From RPQJ01 sp963793005 (GTDB taxonomy: Bacteria > Pseudomonadota > Gammaproteobacteria > Steroidobacterales > Steroidobacteraceae): a DNA stretch of 64,000 nucleotides. A model generated the notes under the pieces. The model had not been told where the DNA came from and did no database searches. It saw nothing but the letters and a program-made list of their open reading frames with translations. The stretch covers positions 992,001-1,056,000 of the forward strand of contig CAWBYP010000002.1 of NCBI GenBank assembly GCA_963793005.1, written 5' to 3'. Position 1 is the first letter of the stretch; every line of letters begins with the position of its first letter. Positions 34,160-42,466 of this stretch are shown here, piece by piece. A program made the translations under genes and the position numbers.

Positions 34160-35842
34160 TCACAGCAGCAGGGTTCGGTCCAGCTCCGGGTCCACTTCGT
34201 GCATCAGGTCGACCGGCAGCCGCGAGTAGCGCATCGCCGCGGCATATCCCCGCCGGTCGCCGTCGCGATCCAACATCCACTGTGCATGCTCGCAGAGCAG
34301 CGCGAGCTGCAACGAGCGCGCGAGCGTCATCGCCAGCCGCCGGGCGCCGGATTGCAGCACTTCCCGGTCCTGGCCCGACTCGAGCCAAAGCGCCGCGCGC
34401 TCCAGTGCGGCGACCGCGTTGCGCCCCGCCGCGGCGAGCCGCGGCTCCTTGAGTGACCTCAGGCAGGATGACGCCCGTCCCATCAGTGCGGCGAGCCCGG
34501 CATTGAGGTCGGAGCGCAACAGCGCGTCCAGCGACAGCACGTTCGTCGTGCCCTCCCAGATCGGCAGCACGTGCGTGTCACGCAGCAGTCCCGGCAGGCC
34601 CGTGTCCTCGACATAGCCGGCGCCCCCGAAGCTCTCGATCGCCTCGCTCACGACTGCGACTGCCTGCTTGCCCGTGATCAGCTTGGTCAATGGCGTGATC
34701 AGCCGCAACAGCGCGCGCTGCCCATCGTCGATCTCGCCGCGCTCCTGTCGTCCCGCGAGTTCCACCAGCAGGAACGTCATCAGGAACGCGCCCCAGGTCT
34801 CGGCCTCCATGGCGGCCAGCGTGTCCAGGTGCAGTGGTTGTTTCGCAAGCGGCTGCCCGAAGACCTCCCGCCGTGCGGCATACGATCGTGCAAGCGCGAG
34901 TCCACGGCGCATCGCCGCGATCGCGCACACGCTGTTCCACATCCGCGTGACGACCAGCATCGGCTCGATCGCGCGCGTGCCGTTGAATGCCTGGCCGACC
35001 AGTTCGGCACGGGTACCCTCCAGCATCAGCTCGGCGGTGGGCACCTTGCGCGTGCCGAGCTTGTCCTTCAGCCGGTCCACCCGCAGGCCATTCAGGCGAC
35101 CCTCGGCGTCGCGCACTTCGACGTAGAACATCGCGAGACCCTTGCCGCCCGGTTCGTTGCCCTCGGGTCGCGCCAGCGTCAGCGCCATCTGCGAAGCAAC
35201 GGAAGAGGTGAACCACTTGCGACCGTACAACCGCCAGCCGTCGCCCTCGAGCACGGCACGCGTCTGCGAGCGCCCGACGTCGGAGCCGCCCGTGGTCTCG
35301 GTCATCCACTGGCCGCTGGTCCACGCGGTCGCAGGGTCGCGCGAGATCAGGCGTGGCAATGCGCGCTCGACCAGGGCCTTGTTGCCTGATTCGATCAGCG
35401 AACGCGCGGCACCGTCAGTCATCGCGAGCGGGCACGTGTACACGTCCGAGGATGGGTGGAACAGGTACACCTTCGCGAACTGGGCGATGCGCGCGTGGCG
35501 CCCGTACTCGCCTTCGTAGGCGGTGGCGACCAGCCCGTGCCTGGTCGCGAGTCGCTCGGCTTCCCGCCACAGCGGCGTCACTTCGACCGAGTCCACTCGA
35601 TTGCCCCAGGCATCCCACTGCACGAGGCGCGGCTCGTTCAGCCTGTCGGCAAGTTGCATCGTGTACAGTCCGCCACCCGCGGCCATGCCCAGCTCGTCGA
35701 GTTCCGGCGCGAGCGCACGATGCACATCCCCCGGCAGGACCCGCGCGAGCCAGGAGCCGAGCAATGGATCGTCGCGGTACTGGTTGCCGAGTTCAGGGGC
35801 TGCCTGCGTGTACAGGTCCTTCTGCCAGTCAGCTTCGGTCAT
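34160..35842 (-). CDS. Acyl-CoA dehydrogenase family protein (AidB-like)
   Basis: 560 residues with the ACAD fold. The FAD/substrate segment TAWTSGQWMTETTGGSDVG and LYGRKWFTSSV are in the first half. The C-terminal part has IESFGGAGYVEDTGLPGLLRDTHVLPIWEGTTNVLSLD, whose ending places it near the AidB/ACAD10-11 branch rather than the short beta-oxidation enzymes. The extra C-terminal region (about 460-560) also fits AidB-like proteins. The physiological substrate is not known. The start overlaps the ubiI stop (ATGA). Confidence 0.85.
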   Translation of the reverse strand: MTEADWQKDLYTQAAPELGNQYRDDPLLGSWLARVLPGDVHRALAPELDELGMAAGGGLYTMQLADRLNEPRLVQWDAWGNRVDSVEVTPLWREAERLATRHGLVATAYEGEYGRHARIAQFAKVYLFHPSSDVYTCPLAMTDGAARSLIESGNKALVERALPRLISRDPATAWTSGQWMTETTGGSDVGRSQTRAVLEGDGWRLYGRKWFTSSVASQMALTLARPEGNEPGGKGLAMFYVEVRDAEGRLNGLRVDRLKDKLGTRKVPTAELMLEGTRAELVGQAFNGTRAIEPMLVVTRMWNSVCAIAAMRRGLALARSYAARREVFGQPLAKQPLHLDTLAAMEAETWGAFLMTFLLVELAGRQERGEIDDGQRALLRLITPLTKLITGKQAVAVVSEAIESFGGAGYVEDTGLPGLLRDTHVLPIWEGTTNVLSLDALLRSDLNAGLAALMGRASSCLRSLKEPRLAAAGRNAVAALERAALWLESGQDREVLQSGARRLAMTLARSLQLALLCEHAQWMLDRDGDRRGYAAAMRYSRLPVDLMHEVDPELDRTLLL

Positions 35843-37086
35843 TGCGGACTCCCCGGGAGCGAAACGATGGCTGGCAGGTCACCGGCCAGGCCCAGCGCGC
35901 GCCGCACCAGCGCGCGGCGCACGGCCGGCTGCGAGGACACGAGGGCGAGCCCGAGCCTGCGTGCAGCTGCAATACCGACGCTGCGCTCGCCGAACAGTCG
36001 ATTCAACGTGTCCGTCGTGCCGAGCAGCACGGCATTCTCGGCACGCCGCCAGCGCGCGTAGCGACGCAGCGCACGGTTGCCGACCGGATCGCTACCCGAT
36101 CCGGCGGCGTCGGCCAGTACTTCGACCAGCGACGCGGCATCCAGGAACCCGAGGTTGACACCCTGTCCCGCCAGCGGATGAATCGTGTGCGCTGCATCGC
36201 CGACCAGAGCCAGGCGCGGGCGCACGTACTCGCGCGCATGCCAGAGTGCGAGCGGATACCCGGCGCGACCGCTGTCGAGCACCACGCCGCCCAGCACGCG
36301 ACCGCTGGCCTCGGTGGCCTGGCGATTGAACTCGGCAGGCTCCGCCTCGATGATCGTCGCAGCCGCTTCGGGTGTGGTGGTCCATACCATCGAGACGCGA
36401 CCGTCGCGAAGCGGCAGGAAGGCGATGGGTCCCTCCGGCAGGAATCGCTGCCACGCCGTGCTCGCATGAGGCCGCTCGGTGCGCAGGTGCGCAACCACGG
36501 CTGTCTGACCGTAGGCCCAGCCTGCGCGGCCGATGCCACACAGTTCGCGGGTCCTCGACTGGCCGCCGTCTGCGCCAACAACCAGTCCGGCGGTGACGCT
36601 GCGCCCACCGCCAAGCACCAGCTTGGCCGAGTCGTGGCCGAACTCGAGGCCTTCGAGCCTGTCGCGCAGTCGCGTGATGGCCCGTAGCGCCGGAGCCTCG
36701 GCCAGCGCCCACTGCACGCGAAGGTTTTCGGCAATGTGGCCGAGATCGGGTTCGCCGGTCTCGGCCGCGTCGAATCGCAGCGCATCGCGCGCATCGGGCG
36801 TGCTCGCGGCATCCCAGACGACCATGCGCTCATAGGGGCAGGCGTGCGGTGCAATCGCCGCCCAGGCCCCGGCCGCGCCGAGCACCCGCTGGGAGGCCCG
36901 CGACAGCGCCGATACGCGCAGGTCCACCGAGTCGTCAGCCGGTGGCCGCGGCGCCGATGGCTCGACCACGGCGATCCGCCAGCCGGCCAACTGCTCGTCC
37001 TGCGCGAGCAGCGCGGCGATGCACAGCCCGACCATGCCGCCGCCGATGACGACAACGTCGAAATCGAGACGCCGACCGAGGTTCAC
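35839..37086 (-). CDS. ubiI: UbiI-type FAD monooxygenase of ubiquinone synthesis
   Basis: 415 residues from the GTG at 37086, which overlaps the ubiH stop. FAD-binding motifs: VVVIGGGMVGLCIAALL at the N-terminus, the ADGGQSRTREL segment in the middle, and ALVGDAAHTIHPLAGQGVNLG near residue 295. These are the marks of the UbiH/UbiI/UbiF hydroxylases. The neighbouring paralogue is the better UbiH match and Coq7 elsewhere in the window does the C6 step, so C5 hydroxylation (UbiI) is inferred. Confidence 0.82.
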   Translation of the reverse strand: MNLGRRLDFDVVVIGGGMVGLCIAALLAQDEQLAGWRIAVVEPSAPRPPADDSVDLRVSALSRASQRVLGAAGAWAAIAPHACPYERMVVWDAASTPDARDALRFDAAETGEPDLGHIAENLRVQWALAEAPALRAITRLRDRLEGLEFGHDSAKLVLGGGRSVTAGLVVGADGGQSRTRELCGIGRAGWAYGQTAVVAHLRTERPHASTAWQRFLPEGPIAFLPLRDGRVSMVWTTTPEAAATIIEAEPAEFNRQATEASGRVLGGVVLDSGRAGYPLALWHAREYVRPRLALVGDAAHTIHPLAGQGVNLGFLDAASLVEVLADAAGSGSDPVGNRALRRYARWRRAENAVLLGTTDTLNRLFGERSVGIAAARRLGLALVSSQPAVRRALVRRALGLAGDLPAIVSLPGSPQ

Positions 37087-38336
37087 GGCCCGTGACCGAT
37101 GAGTGGCACGCCGCGTGCGAGCCGCGGCACCCTTCCCGCGGCACCAACGCTCAACCTCGACATCGCGGCCTTGGCCGGCGGGAATATGTCGAAGGCCAGC
37201 AAACCCGCGCTCCTGAGCCCACGCATCACCCCGAGCGGCGTGCCGAACAGGCGCACGAGCCCGTCGGTGAACGCGACGATGCGCCTCTGGTCCTGCTCGC
37301 GCCACGACGCGTAGCCACCGAGCAACGCCGCGTCGCCAATGTCCGCGCAACCCGCGGCGAGGTTGTCCGCAATCACCTCGGCGAGGCAGGCCGCATCGCG
37401 GAGTCCGAGGTTGAATCCCTGGCCGGCAATCGGGTGCAGCCCCTGTGCAGCCGCGCCGACGATCGCAATCCGCGGCCCGACATGCCGCTCGGACCGGGAC
37501 ATCGCCAGCTCATATGAATACCGGGCACCCACCTTGAGCATTCGCCCCAGTCGGAACCCGAATGCCGCCTGGAACTCGGCCAGGAACTCCGCATCGGGCA
37601 GCGCGAGCAGTCGCACGGCTTCCTCGGGCCTGCGCGTCCAGACCACGCCGCACCTTCCGTCGGCCAGCGGCAGTACTGCAATCGGGCCGTCGGGCGTGAA
37701 TCGCTCATAGGCCACGTGGTCGTGGAAGCGTTGTGCCGTCATGGTCGTCGCGATCGCAGTCTGGCCGTAGTCCCATCGCTCGGATGCGATACCTGCCTGC
37801 TCGCGGACCGCCGATCGCGCACCGTCAGCCGCTACGACCAGGCGCGCGCGAATCTCGATCGGACTGCCGTCGCGCCCTACCGCGAGCACCCGCGCGCTGT
37901 CCTCGAGCGTGGTCGAGACCACGTTCGCCGGTGTGATGACCTCGACGCCGGCCGCAGAGCGCAAGGCGTCCCAGAGCGCAGCGCCGATCACGCGGTTCGG
38001 CAGCACGCAGCCCAGCGATTCCAGGCCCTGCTCGGCCGCGTCGATGCGCGCAACGCCGAACCTGCCCTGCTCCGATACGTGGATCCGGCGGATGGGCGTC
38101 GCTTCACGCTGCATTTGCCGCCATACGCCCAGGCCCTGGAAGGTCCTCACCGTGCCGTTGGCAAGCGCCGTGGTGCGCTCGTCGTAGCTGGGGTGCCCGC
38201 TGGCGCCCGGGGTGACCGCCTCGATGACTGCGATACGCAAACCGGTCGGCGCCAGTGCCAGCGCCAGAGACGCGCCGACCAGCCCGCCGCCGGCGATGGC
38301 CAGGTCGCAGTCAAGGCGTCGAACCGGATCAGTCAT
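37083..38336 (-). CDS. ubiH: UbiH, 2-octaprenyl-6-methoxyphenol hydroxylase
   Basis: 417 residues. It opens with CDLAIAGGGLVGASLALALA (FAD loop), followed by YDERTTALANGTVRTFQGLGVW, a family landmark. The second FAD motif is IVGAAAQGLHPIAGQGFNLGLRD, in which the usual Asp-Ala of GDAAH is replaced by Ala-Ala-Ala-Gln, a small departure. The pepP-ubiH-ubiI order is the classic gammaproteobacterial arrangement and supports the UbiH call. Confidence 0.9.
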   Translation of the reverse strand: MTDPVRRLDCDLAIAGGGLVGASLALALAPTGLRIAVIEAVTPGASGHPSYDERTTALANGTVRTFQGLGVWRQMQREATPIRRIHVSEQGRFGVARIDAAEQGLESLGCVLPNRVIGAALWDALRSAAGVEVITPANVVSTTLEDSARVLAVGRDGSPIEIRARLVVAADGARSAVREQAGIASERWDYGQTAIATTMTAQRFHDHVAYERFTPDGPIAVLPLADGRCGVVWTRRPEEAVRLLALPDAEFLAEFQAAFGFRLGRMLKVGARYSYELAMSRSERHVGPRIAIVGAAAQGLHPIAGQGFNLGLRDAACLAEVIADNLAAGCADIGDAALLGGYASWREQDQRRIVAFTDGLVRLFGTPLGVMRGLRSAGLLAFDIFPPAKAAMSRLSVGAAGRVPRLARGVPLIGHGP

Positions 38337-38343
38337 GGTCGCA

Positions 38344-39654
38344 TCAGGAACACATCAACTGCTCGATCTCGGCCGGCGTGCGCGGCAACCCGGCCGTCAG
38401 GATCTCGTTGCCGTCGGCCGTGACCGCCACGTCGTCCTCGATCCGCACGCCGATGTTCCACCAGCGCTTCGGCACGCCGCGGGTGCCCGCCGGGATGTAG
38501 ATGCCCGGTTCCACGGTCATGCACATCCCGGGTTCCAGCACCCGCCATTCGTCGCCGACCTTGTAGTCACCGACATCGTGCACATCCATGCCGATCCAGT
38601 GGCCGGTACGGTGCATGTAGAACTTCCTGTAGGCCTCCGACTTGATCAGCGTGGGCACGCGGCCCTTAAGCAGCCCGATGCGAACCAGTCCCTGGGTGAT
38701 GGCGCGGACCGCCGCGTCGTGCGGATCGTTCCAGTGGTTCCCGGGACGGACGCTGGCGATGGCAGCCTCCTGGGCTTCCAGCACGACCTCGTACACCGCC
38801 TGCTGCTCGGGCGAGAACCGGCCGTTGACCGGGAAGGTCCGCGTGATGTCGGAGGCGTAGTAGCGATACTCGCATCCGGCGTCGATCAGCAGCAGGTCAC
38901 CGTCGCAGAGCTCGGCGTTGTTCTGGTGGTAATGCAGCGTGCAGGCGTTGGCGCCGCCGCCGACGATGGGGTGATAGGCGATGTCGGCGTCATGGCGGTG
39001 GAACTCGTGCAGCAGCTCCGCCATCACCTCGTACTCGTGCATGCCCGGCCGGGTGGCCTTCATCGCACGGATGTGTGCGGCGACCGATATCTGGGCCGCA
39101 CGACGCATCACCTTGAGTTCGGTGCGGCTCTTGTAGAGGCGCATGTCGTGCAGCAGGTGGTCGAGCGCGACGAATTCCTGCGGCGTGTGCATGCCCTGCT
39201 TGGCCTGGCCGCGCAGCGTGTTCACCCAGCCGATCACGTGCTGGTCGAACTCGGGATGGATGCCCATCGTGTGGTAGACCCGGCTGCACTGCTCCATCAG
39301 GCCCGGCAGGATGTCGTCGATGTCGCCGATCGGGAACGCGTCGTCCGCGCCGTAGTCGGAAGTGGCGCCGTCGGTGCCGGCTCGCCTGCCATCCCAGGTC
39401 TCGCGCAGCGGGTCGCGGTCGCGCACGAACAGTATGTATTCGGCCTGGGCACGCCCGGGCACCAGCACGGCGACCGACTCCGGTTCGTCGAATCCGGTCA
39501 GGTAGTGGAAATCACTGTCCGGGCGATAATTGTAGTGAACGTCGTTGTTGCGCTGTTTCTCGGTGGCGGCGGGCAGGATGGCGATGCCGCCCTTGCCGAT
39601 CATGCGCATCAACTGGCGGCGCCTGCGCGCAAACTCGTCTTTCCTCAATGTCAT
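38344..39654 (-). CDS. pepP: PepP, Xaa-Pro aminopeptidase
   Basis: 436 residues. Removes N-terminal residues that precede proline. Pita-bread fold with a dimetal centre: LIDAGCEYRYYASDITRTFP gives the two Asp ligands, HRTGHWIGMDVHDVG the His, and the C-terminal MTVEPGIY and RIEDDVAVT the two Glu ligands. The N-terminal aminopeptidase P domain is recognised by NNDVHYNYRPDSDFHYLTGF. It lies six bases after ygfB. Confidence 0.95.
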   Translation of the reverse strand: MTLRKDEFARRRRQLMRMIGKGGIAILPAATEKQRNNDVHYNYRPDSDFHYLTGFDEPESVAVLVPGRAQAEYILFVRDRDPLRETWDGRRAGTDGATSDYGADDAFPIGDIDDILPGLMEQCSRVYHTMGIHPEFDQHVIGWVNTLRGQAKQGMHTPQEFVALDHLLHDMRLYKSRTELKVMRRAAQISVAAHIRAMKATRPGMHEYEVMAELLHEFHRHDADIAYHPIVGGGANACTLHYHQNNAELCDGDLLLIDAGCEYRYYASDITRTFPVNGRFSPEQQAVYEVVLEAQEAAIASVRPGNHWNDPHDAAVRAITQGLVRIGLLKGRVPTLIKSEAYRKFYMHRTGHWIGMDVHDVGDYKVGDEWRVLEPGMCMTVEPGIYIPAGTRGVPKRWWNIGVRIEDDVAVTADGNEILTAGLPRTPAEIEQLMCS

Positions 39655-39660
39655 GGTGGA

Positions 39661-40212
39661 TCAGTGACCGGAGCTGGGTGGTGGCTGGCTCGCACGCTGC
39701 GCGGCGAGATCGTCGTAAACGAGCTGGACCGCCGCACGCACGAACTCGACGAGTTCGAAATAGGCGTCCTCCTCTACCCCGGGACTCTCGGATCCGACTG
39801 CCCCGGCCTGTGAGAACTTCGCAAGATCGGAAAGTACCTCGGCAACGTCGCCCGGAAGCTGCACCCCGCCGGCCGTCCCCGCGGCGCCGAATCCGTACAG
39901 GAAGCCGTGGCACCAGGCACTCAGCGCGTCGACGCGAACAGCGAGCGACTGCTCGTCGTCGGGAAGCAACGGCTCGAATTCCATCTGTCCCCCGGCGAGT
40001 GCCGCCGCGGTGCGCGCCCGGAGCGTCGCGAGAAGATCGTCGTCTTTATCGGCCCCGTCCGGGAATATCTCGTCCTTCCACTCCGCCAGACCGTAGTCCC
40101 GCCGGACGCAGGCGGCCCCGCAAAGACAGCCGTGGGCCTCGGAGGCGTGCACGGCCGAGCCCGCGGCGGCGAGCGCTTGCGCGACCTCGTCGAATCTGGC
40201 GGGTTCGGTCAT
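39661..40212 (-). CDS. ygfB: YgfB/UPF0149 family protein
   Basis: 183-residue small helical protein found before pepP in gammaproteobacteria. Seen: ASEAHGCLCGAAC near residue 24-36, FLYGFGAAG and an acidic ESPGVEEDAYFELVEFVRAAV C-terminal helix, all standard for the family. In Pseudomonas aeruginosa the homologue affects ampDh3 expression and beta-lactam resistance, but a general function is not settled. No Shine-Dalgarno; a -10-like box lies just upstream. First gene of the ygfB-pepP-ubiH-ubiI-ACAD-SDR unit. Confidence 0.92.
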   Translation of the reverse strand: MTEPARFDEVAQALAAAGSAVHASEAHGCLCGAACVRRDYGLAEWKDEIFPDGADKDDDLLATLRARTAAALAGGQMEFEPLLPDDEQSLAVRVDALSAWCHGFLYGFGAAGTAGGVQLPGDVAEVLSDLAKFSQAGAVGSESPGVEEDAYFELVEFVRAAVQLVYDDLAAQRASQPPPSSGH

Positions 40213-40219
40213 CGTGATT

Positions 40220-40225
40220 ATCGTA
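40220..40225 (-). promoter_or_regulatory. -10 like TACGAT just upstream of ygfB
   Basis: TACGAT on the minus strand begins 13 bases before the ygfB ATG; no Shine-Dalgarno. Weaker match than the others of this type. Confidence 0.35.
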
Positions 40226-40255
40226 ACATCGCGCGCCTGCCGGGCGCCGGCTCAA

Positions 40256-40284
40256 TTGATTCCGCACGGGTGCAGCCCTATAGT
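40256..40284 (+). promoter_or_regulatory. Sigma-70 type promoter of the coiled-coil gene-zapA unit
   Basis: TTGATT (40256-40261), a 17-base spacer, then TATAGT (40279-40284). The start codon lies 13 bases after the first base of the -10 box, predicting a transcript with no leader or one base of leader. No Shine-Dalgarno lies before the ATG. Confidence 0.6.
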
Positions 40285-40291
40285 TCCGCGC

Positions 40292-40525
40292 ATGACCGAG
40301 ACCGCCGCAAGATCCGCCATCGACGCCGAGTTGCGTCGCCTTGAGCGCCGCGTGGACGAACTCGTCGCCACCGTGGGCCAGCTCAAGGAAGAGAACCGCG
40401 CGCTCCGGCAGCGGCAGGACACCCTTATGACCGAGCGCGCAAACCTGCTGCAGAAGAACGAACAGGTCCGTGCGCGGGTCGAGGCGATGATCGGACGCCT
40501 GAAGGCAATGGAGCACGGCGCATGA
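40292..40525 (+). CDS. Small coiled-coil protein of the TIGR02449 type, upstream of zapA
   Basis: 77 residues, almost entirely one heptad-patterned coiled coil (LRRLERRVDELVATVGQLKEENRALRQR through EAMIGRLKAME). Proteins of this kind regularly precede zapA in gammaproteobacteria and look ZapB-like, which suggests, without proof, a cell-division role. The ATG at 40292 follows a promoter directly. The stop overlaps the zapA start (ATGA). Confidence 0.85.
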   Translation: MTETAARSAIDAELRRLERRVDELVATVGQLKEENRALRQRQDTLMTERANLLQKNEQVRARVEAMIGRLKAMEHGA

Positions 40526-40839
40526 GCGAAGAACGCGTGACACGGGTGGGCGTGAGACTGCTCGACCGTGAGTACCAGGTCGCCTGCCCGGCCGAGGAAC
40601 GCGCCGACCTGCTCGACTCCGCGGAGTACCTCGACGCCAAGATGCGCGAGGTGCGCGACTCGGGCAAGGTAACCGGACTCGAGCGGATCGCCGTGATCTC
40701 GGCGCTCAACCTCGCGAACGAATTGATCAAGCTGCGTCGACAGGGCTCGACGGTCGACGGCGACGTGGGGGCGCGCCTGCGCGTCCTGCGCGAGCGCGTC
40801 GAATCCGCGCTCGAGCGGGGGCAGCAACTGGAACTATAG
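40522..40839 (+). CDS. zapA: ZapA, cell division protein
   Basis: 105 residues. Binds and bundles FtsZ filaments at midcell. The N-terminal domain has VGVRLLDREYQVACPAEERADLLDSAEYLDAKMREVRDSG, and a C-terminal coiled coil (about 65-103) provides dimerisation. It lies directly upstream of a 6S RNA-like region and fau, the conserved gammaproteobacterial order. Confidence 0.94.
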   Translation: MSEERVTRVGVRLLDREYQVACPAEERADLLDSAEYLDAKMREVRDSGKVTGLERIAVISALNLANELIKLRRQGSTVDGDVGARLRVLRERVESALERGQQLEL

Positions 40840-40929
40840 AAGGACGACCTGGCTCGCCCTTCGACGATTTGGCGCCGCCTGCGGTGTTCGACACGGTCCG
40901 GGTTACCTCTCGACCGTATGTTTAATACC

Positions 40930-41075
40930 CTGGGGAGCCGGCCAGCCGGCACCGTTGTGCAAGTCCGCCTGGAGCGGGAAGCCTGAGGTGCTGTGGCCTT
41001 CCCCGCCTATTGCTCCATGTCGAGAGCAATGGTCCGTGACGGCACAGGCGGGTGGCGCCATCCCCTTCCCACTGG
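40930..41075 (+). ncRNA. ssrS: 6S RNA (ssrS), probable
   Basis: The 252-base gap between zapA and fau is the standard site of 6S RNA, which binds and sequesters sigma-70 RNA polymerase. A -10 box TATGTT (40917-40922) would start transcription near 40930. From there CTGGGGA can pair with UCCCC at 41061-41065, the next bases GCCGGC/GCCGGC fold on themselves, and an apical ATTGCT/AGCAAT hairpin is present. The start CCTGGGGAGCCGGCCAGCCGG resembles known 6S 5' ends. Both ends are approximate, and it is shorter than the 184-base E. coli RNA. Confidence 0.6.
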
Positions 41076-41091
41076 CGGACGACCCCGACGC

Positions 41092-41739
41092 ATGGCGCAG
41101 CCGACCGCAGAGATTCGCGCCGAGCGTCGCAGGCTCCGCGCGCTGCGGCTCGGGCTGTCGCGCGCACAGCGCGTTGCCGCCGAGGCCGCAATCCTCGCCG
41201 CATTGAGACGCCTGCACGTCTTCCGCCCCGGTCGGCGCGTAGCCGCCTACCTCGCCATGCCCGGCGAAGTGAGCCTCGCTGGTGCAATCACGGAGGCGCT
41301 CGAGTCCGGAACTGAAATCTACGTGCCGCAGCTGGCCAGTCGTCGGCGCGGACGAATGCGTTTCGTGCGCTTGCGACCCGATTGCCCGCTGCGGCCCAAC
41401 GCTGCCGCGTTCGGCATCCTGGAACCCGCCGCCAGTTCCGGCGAATGGTTGCCGCCACGGTGCCTCGACGTGATCCTCGTCCCGCTGGTCGGCTTTGATC
41501 GCGAGGGCAATCGCCTCGGCATGGGTGCCGGCTACTACGACCGGGCACTCCGGCGACGACGCGACCGGGATCGTGCCTGGCGACGGCCGAGGCTGGTCGG
41601 CATCGCGTTCGGCTGCCAGGAAACAGCTCGTATCGAGCCCTCACCCTGGGACGTGGCGCTCGATGTCATCGTCACGGAAACGGCCATAGTCATGCCACGC
41701 CGCAACGCGGCTCGGCGACCGCAGGAGGACCCCGCGTGA
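41092..41739 (+). CDS. fau: 5-formyltetrahydrofolate cyclo-ligase
   Basis: 215 residues. Converts 5-formyl-THF to 5,10-methenyl-THF with ATP. Family segments: RAERRRLRALRLGLS at the N-terminus (Arg/Lys phosphate contacts), YLAMPGEVSL, and the signature ILVPLVGFDREGNRLGMGAGYYDR. I took the ATG at 41092 (MAQPTAEI); upstream in-frame codons run through the 6S RNA. It overlaps the EVE gene by GTGA. Confidence 0.92.
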   Translation: MAQPTAEIRAERRRLRALRLGLSRAQRVAAEAAILAALRRLHVFRPGRRVAAYLAMPGEVSLAGAITEALESGTEIYVPQLASRRRGRMRFVRLRPDCPLRPNAAAFGILEPAASSGEWLPPRCLDVILVPLVGFDREGNRLGMGAGYYDRALRRRRDRDRAWRRPRLVGIAFGCQETARIEPSPWDVALDVIVTETAIVMPRRNAARRPQEDPA

Positions 41740-42200
41740 ACTACTGGCTCTTCAAATCCGAGCCCGACACCTTCGGCGTGGACGACCTCGCGCGGTGCAA
41801 GGATGCGACGACAGCCTGGGACGGCGTGCGCAACTACCAGGTGCGAAACTTCCTGCGTGACTCGATCCGCAAGGGCGACCAGGGATTCTTCTATCACTCG
41901 AGCTGCGCCGAACCGGGCATCGCAGGAGTGGTGCGGGTAGTGCGCGCGGGTTATCCGGAAGCCGCCGCGCTCGACCGCAAGCACCGCTACTTCGATCCTT
42001 CGAGTGATCCGGATTCGCCACGCTGGTACAGCGTGGACGTGCGGCTCGAGCGGCGCATCGAGCCCGCGATCGGCCTCGAAACGTTGCGCAAACATGCGCA
42101 CGGAGCGCTCTCGGAGATGCTGATCCTGCGTCGCGGCAACCGCCTCTCGATCACGCCGGTGACGCGTGAAGAGTGGCGTTTCATTCTTTCTCTCGCATGA
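41736..42200 (+). CDS. EVE domain protein
   Basis: 154-residue single EVE (PUA-like) domain, related to thymocyte nuclear protein 1. MNYWLFKSEPDTFGVDDL, TAWDGVRNYQVRNFLRD and GFFYHSSCAEPGIAGVVRV are strong landmarks. EVE and YTH domains share an aromatic cage and are thought to read modified bases in DNA or RNA; the bacterial target here is not known. GTG start overlapping fau. Confidence 0.93.
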   Translation: MNYWLFKSEPDTFGVDDLARCKDATTAWDGVRNYQVRNFLRDSIRKGDQGFFYHSSCAEPGIAGVVRVVRAGYPEAAALDRKHRYFDPSSDPDSPRWYSVDVRLERRIEPAIGLETLRKHAHGALSEMLILRRGNRLSITPVTREEWRFILSLA

Positions 42201-42306
42201 GCGAATGCCTGCATTCGCAGCGCGAGCGCGTTGCGACACTCTCTGCTGATGCCGGGCGACAATCACGAGTACGTCACGCGAGCAAGAAAAATAATTTACC
42301 TGCCTA

Positions 42307-42335
42307 TTGCAATTGAGTTTTGAATTGGGTAAATA
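42307..42335 (+). promoter_or_regulatory. Candidate promoter of the Lys/Ala peptide gene
   Basis: TTGCAA (42307-42312), 17-base spacer, TAAATA (42330-42335). The surrounding 42280-42340 is strikingly AT-rich compared with its neighbours. The -10 match is weak; AATACT two bases on (42332-42337) is an alternative. Confidence 0.45.
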
Positions 42336-42364
42336 CTGCGCCCGGACTAACCCGACATGGAGAA

Positions 42365-42445
42365 ATGAAAATGGCAGCGAAGAAAAAGGCTAAGGCGAAG
42401 AAGGCTCCGGCTAAGAAGAAGGCCGCGGCCAAGAAGAAGAAGTAA
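42365..42445 (+). CDS. 26-residue Lys/Ala-rich histone-H1-like peptide
   Basis: ATG AAA ATG GCA GCG AAG... to TAA encodes 26 residues, of which 14 are Lys, 9 Ala (or nearly so), one Pro and two Met. Lysines sit in KKK and KAK patterns with a single AP break in the middle, as in histone H1 tails. GGAG stands three bases before the first ATG, and a second ATG two codons on is spaced better from it (nine bases). An AT-rich promoter lies upstream and a strong terminator downstream, so it looks like an independent transcript. Too short for standard gene finders. DNA or RNA binding is inferred from composition only. Confidence 0.7.
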   Translation: MKMAAKKKAKAKKAPAKKKAAAKKKK

Positions 42446-42466
42446 GCTTCGTACTGAAGCTTGACG

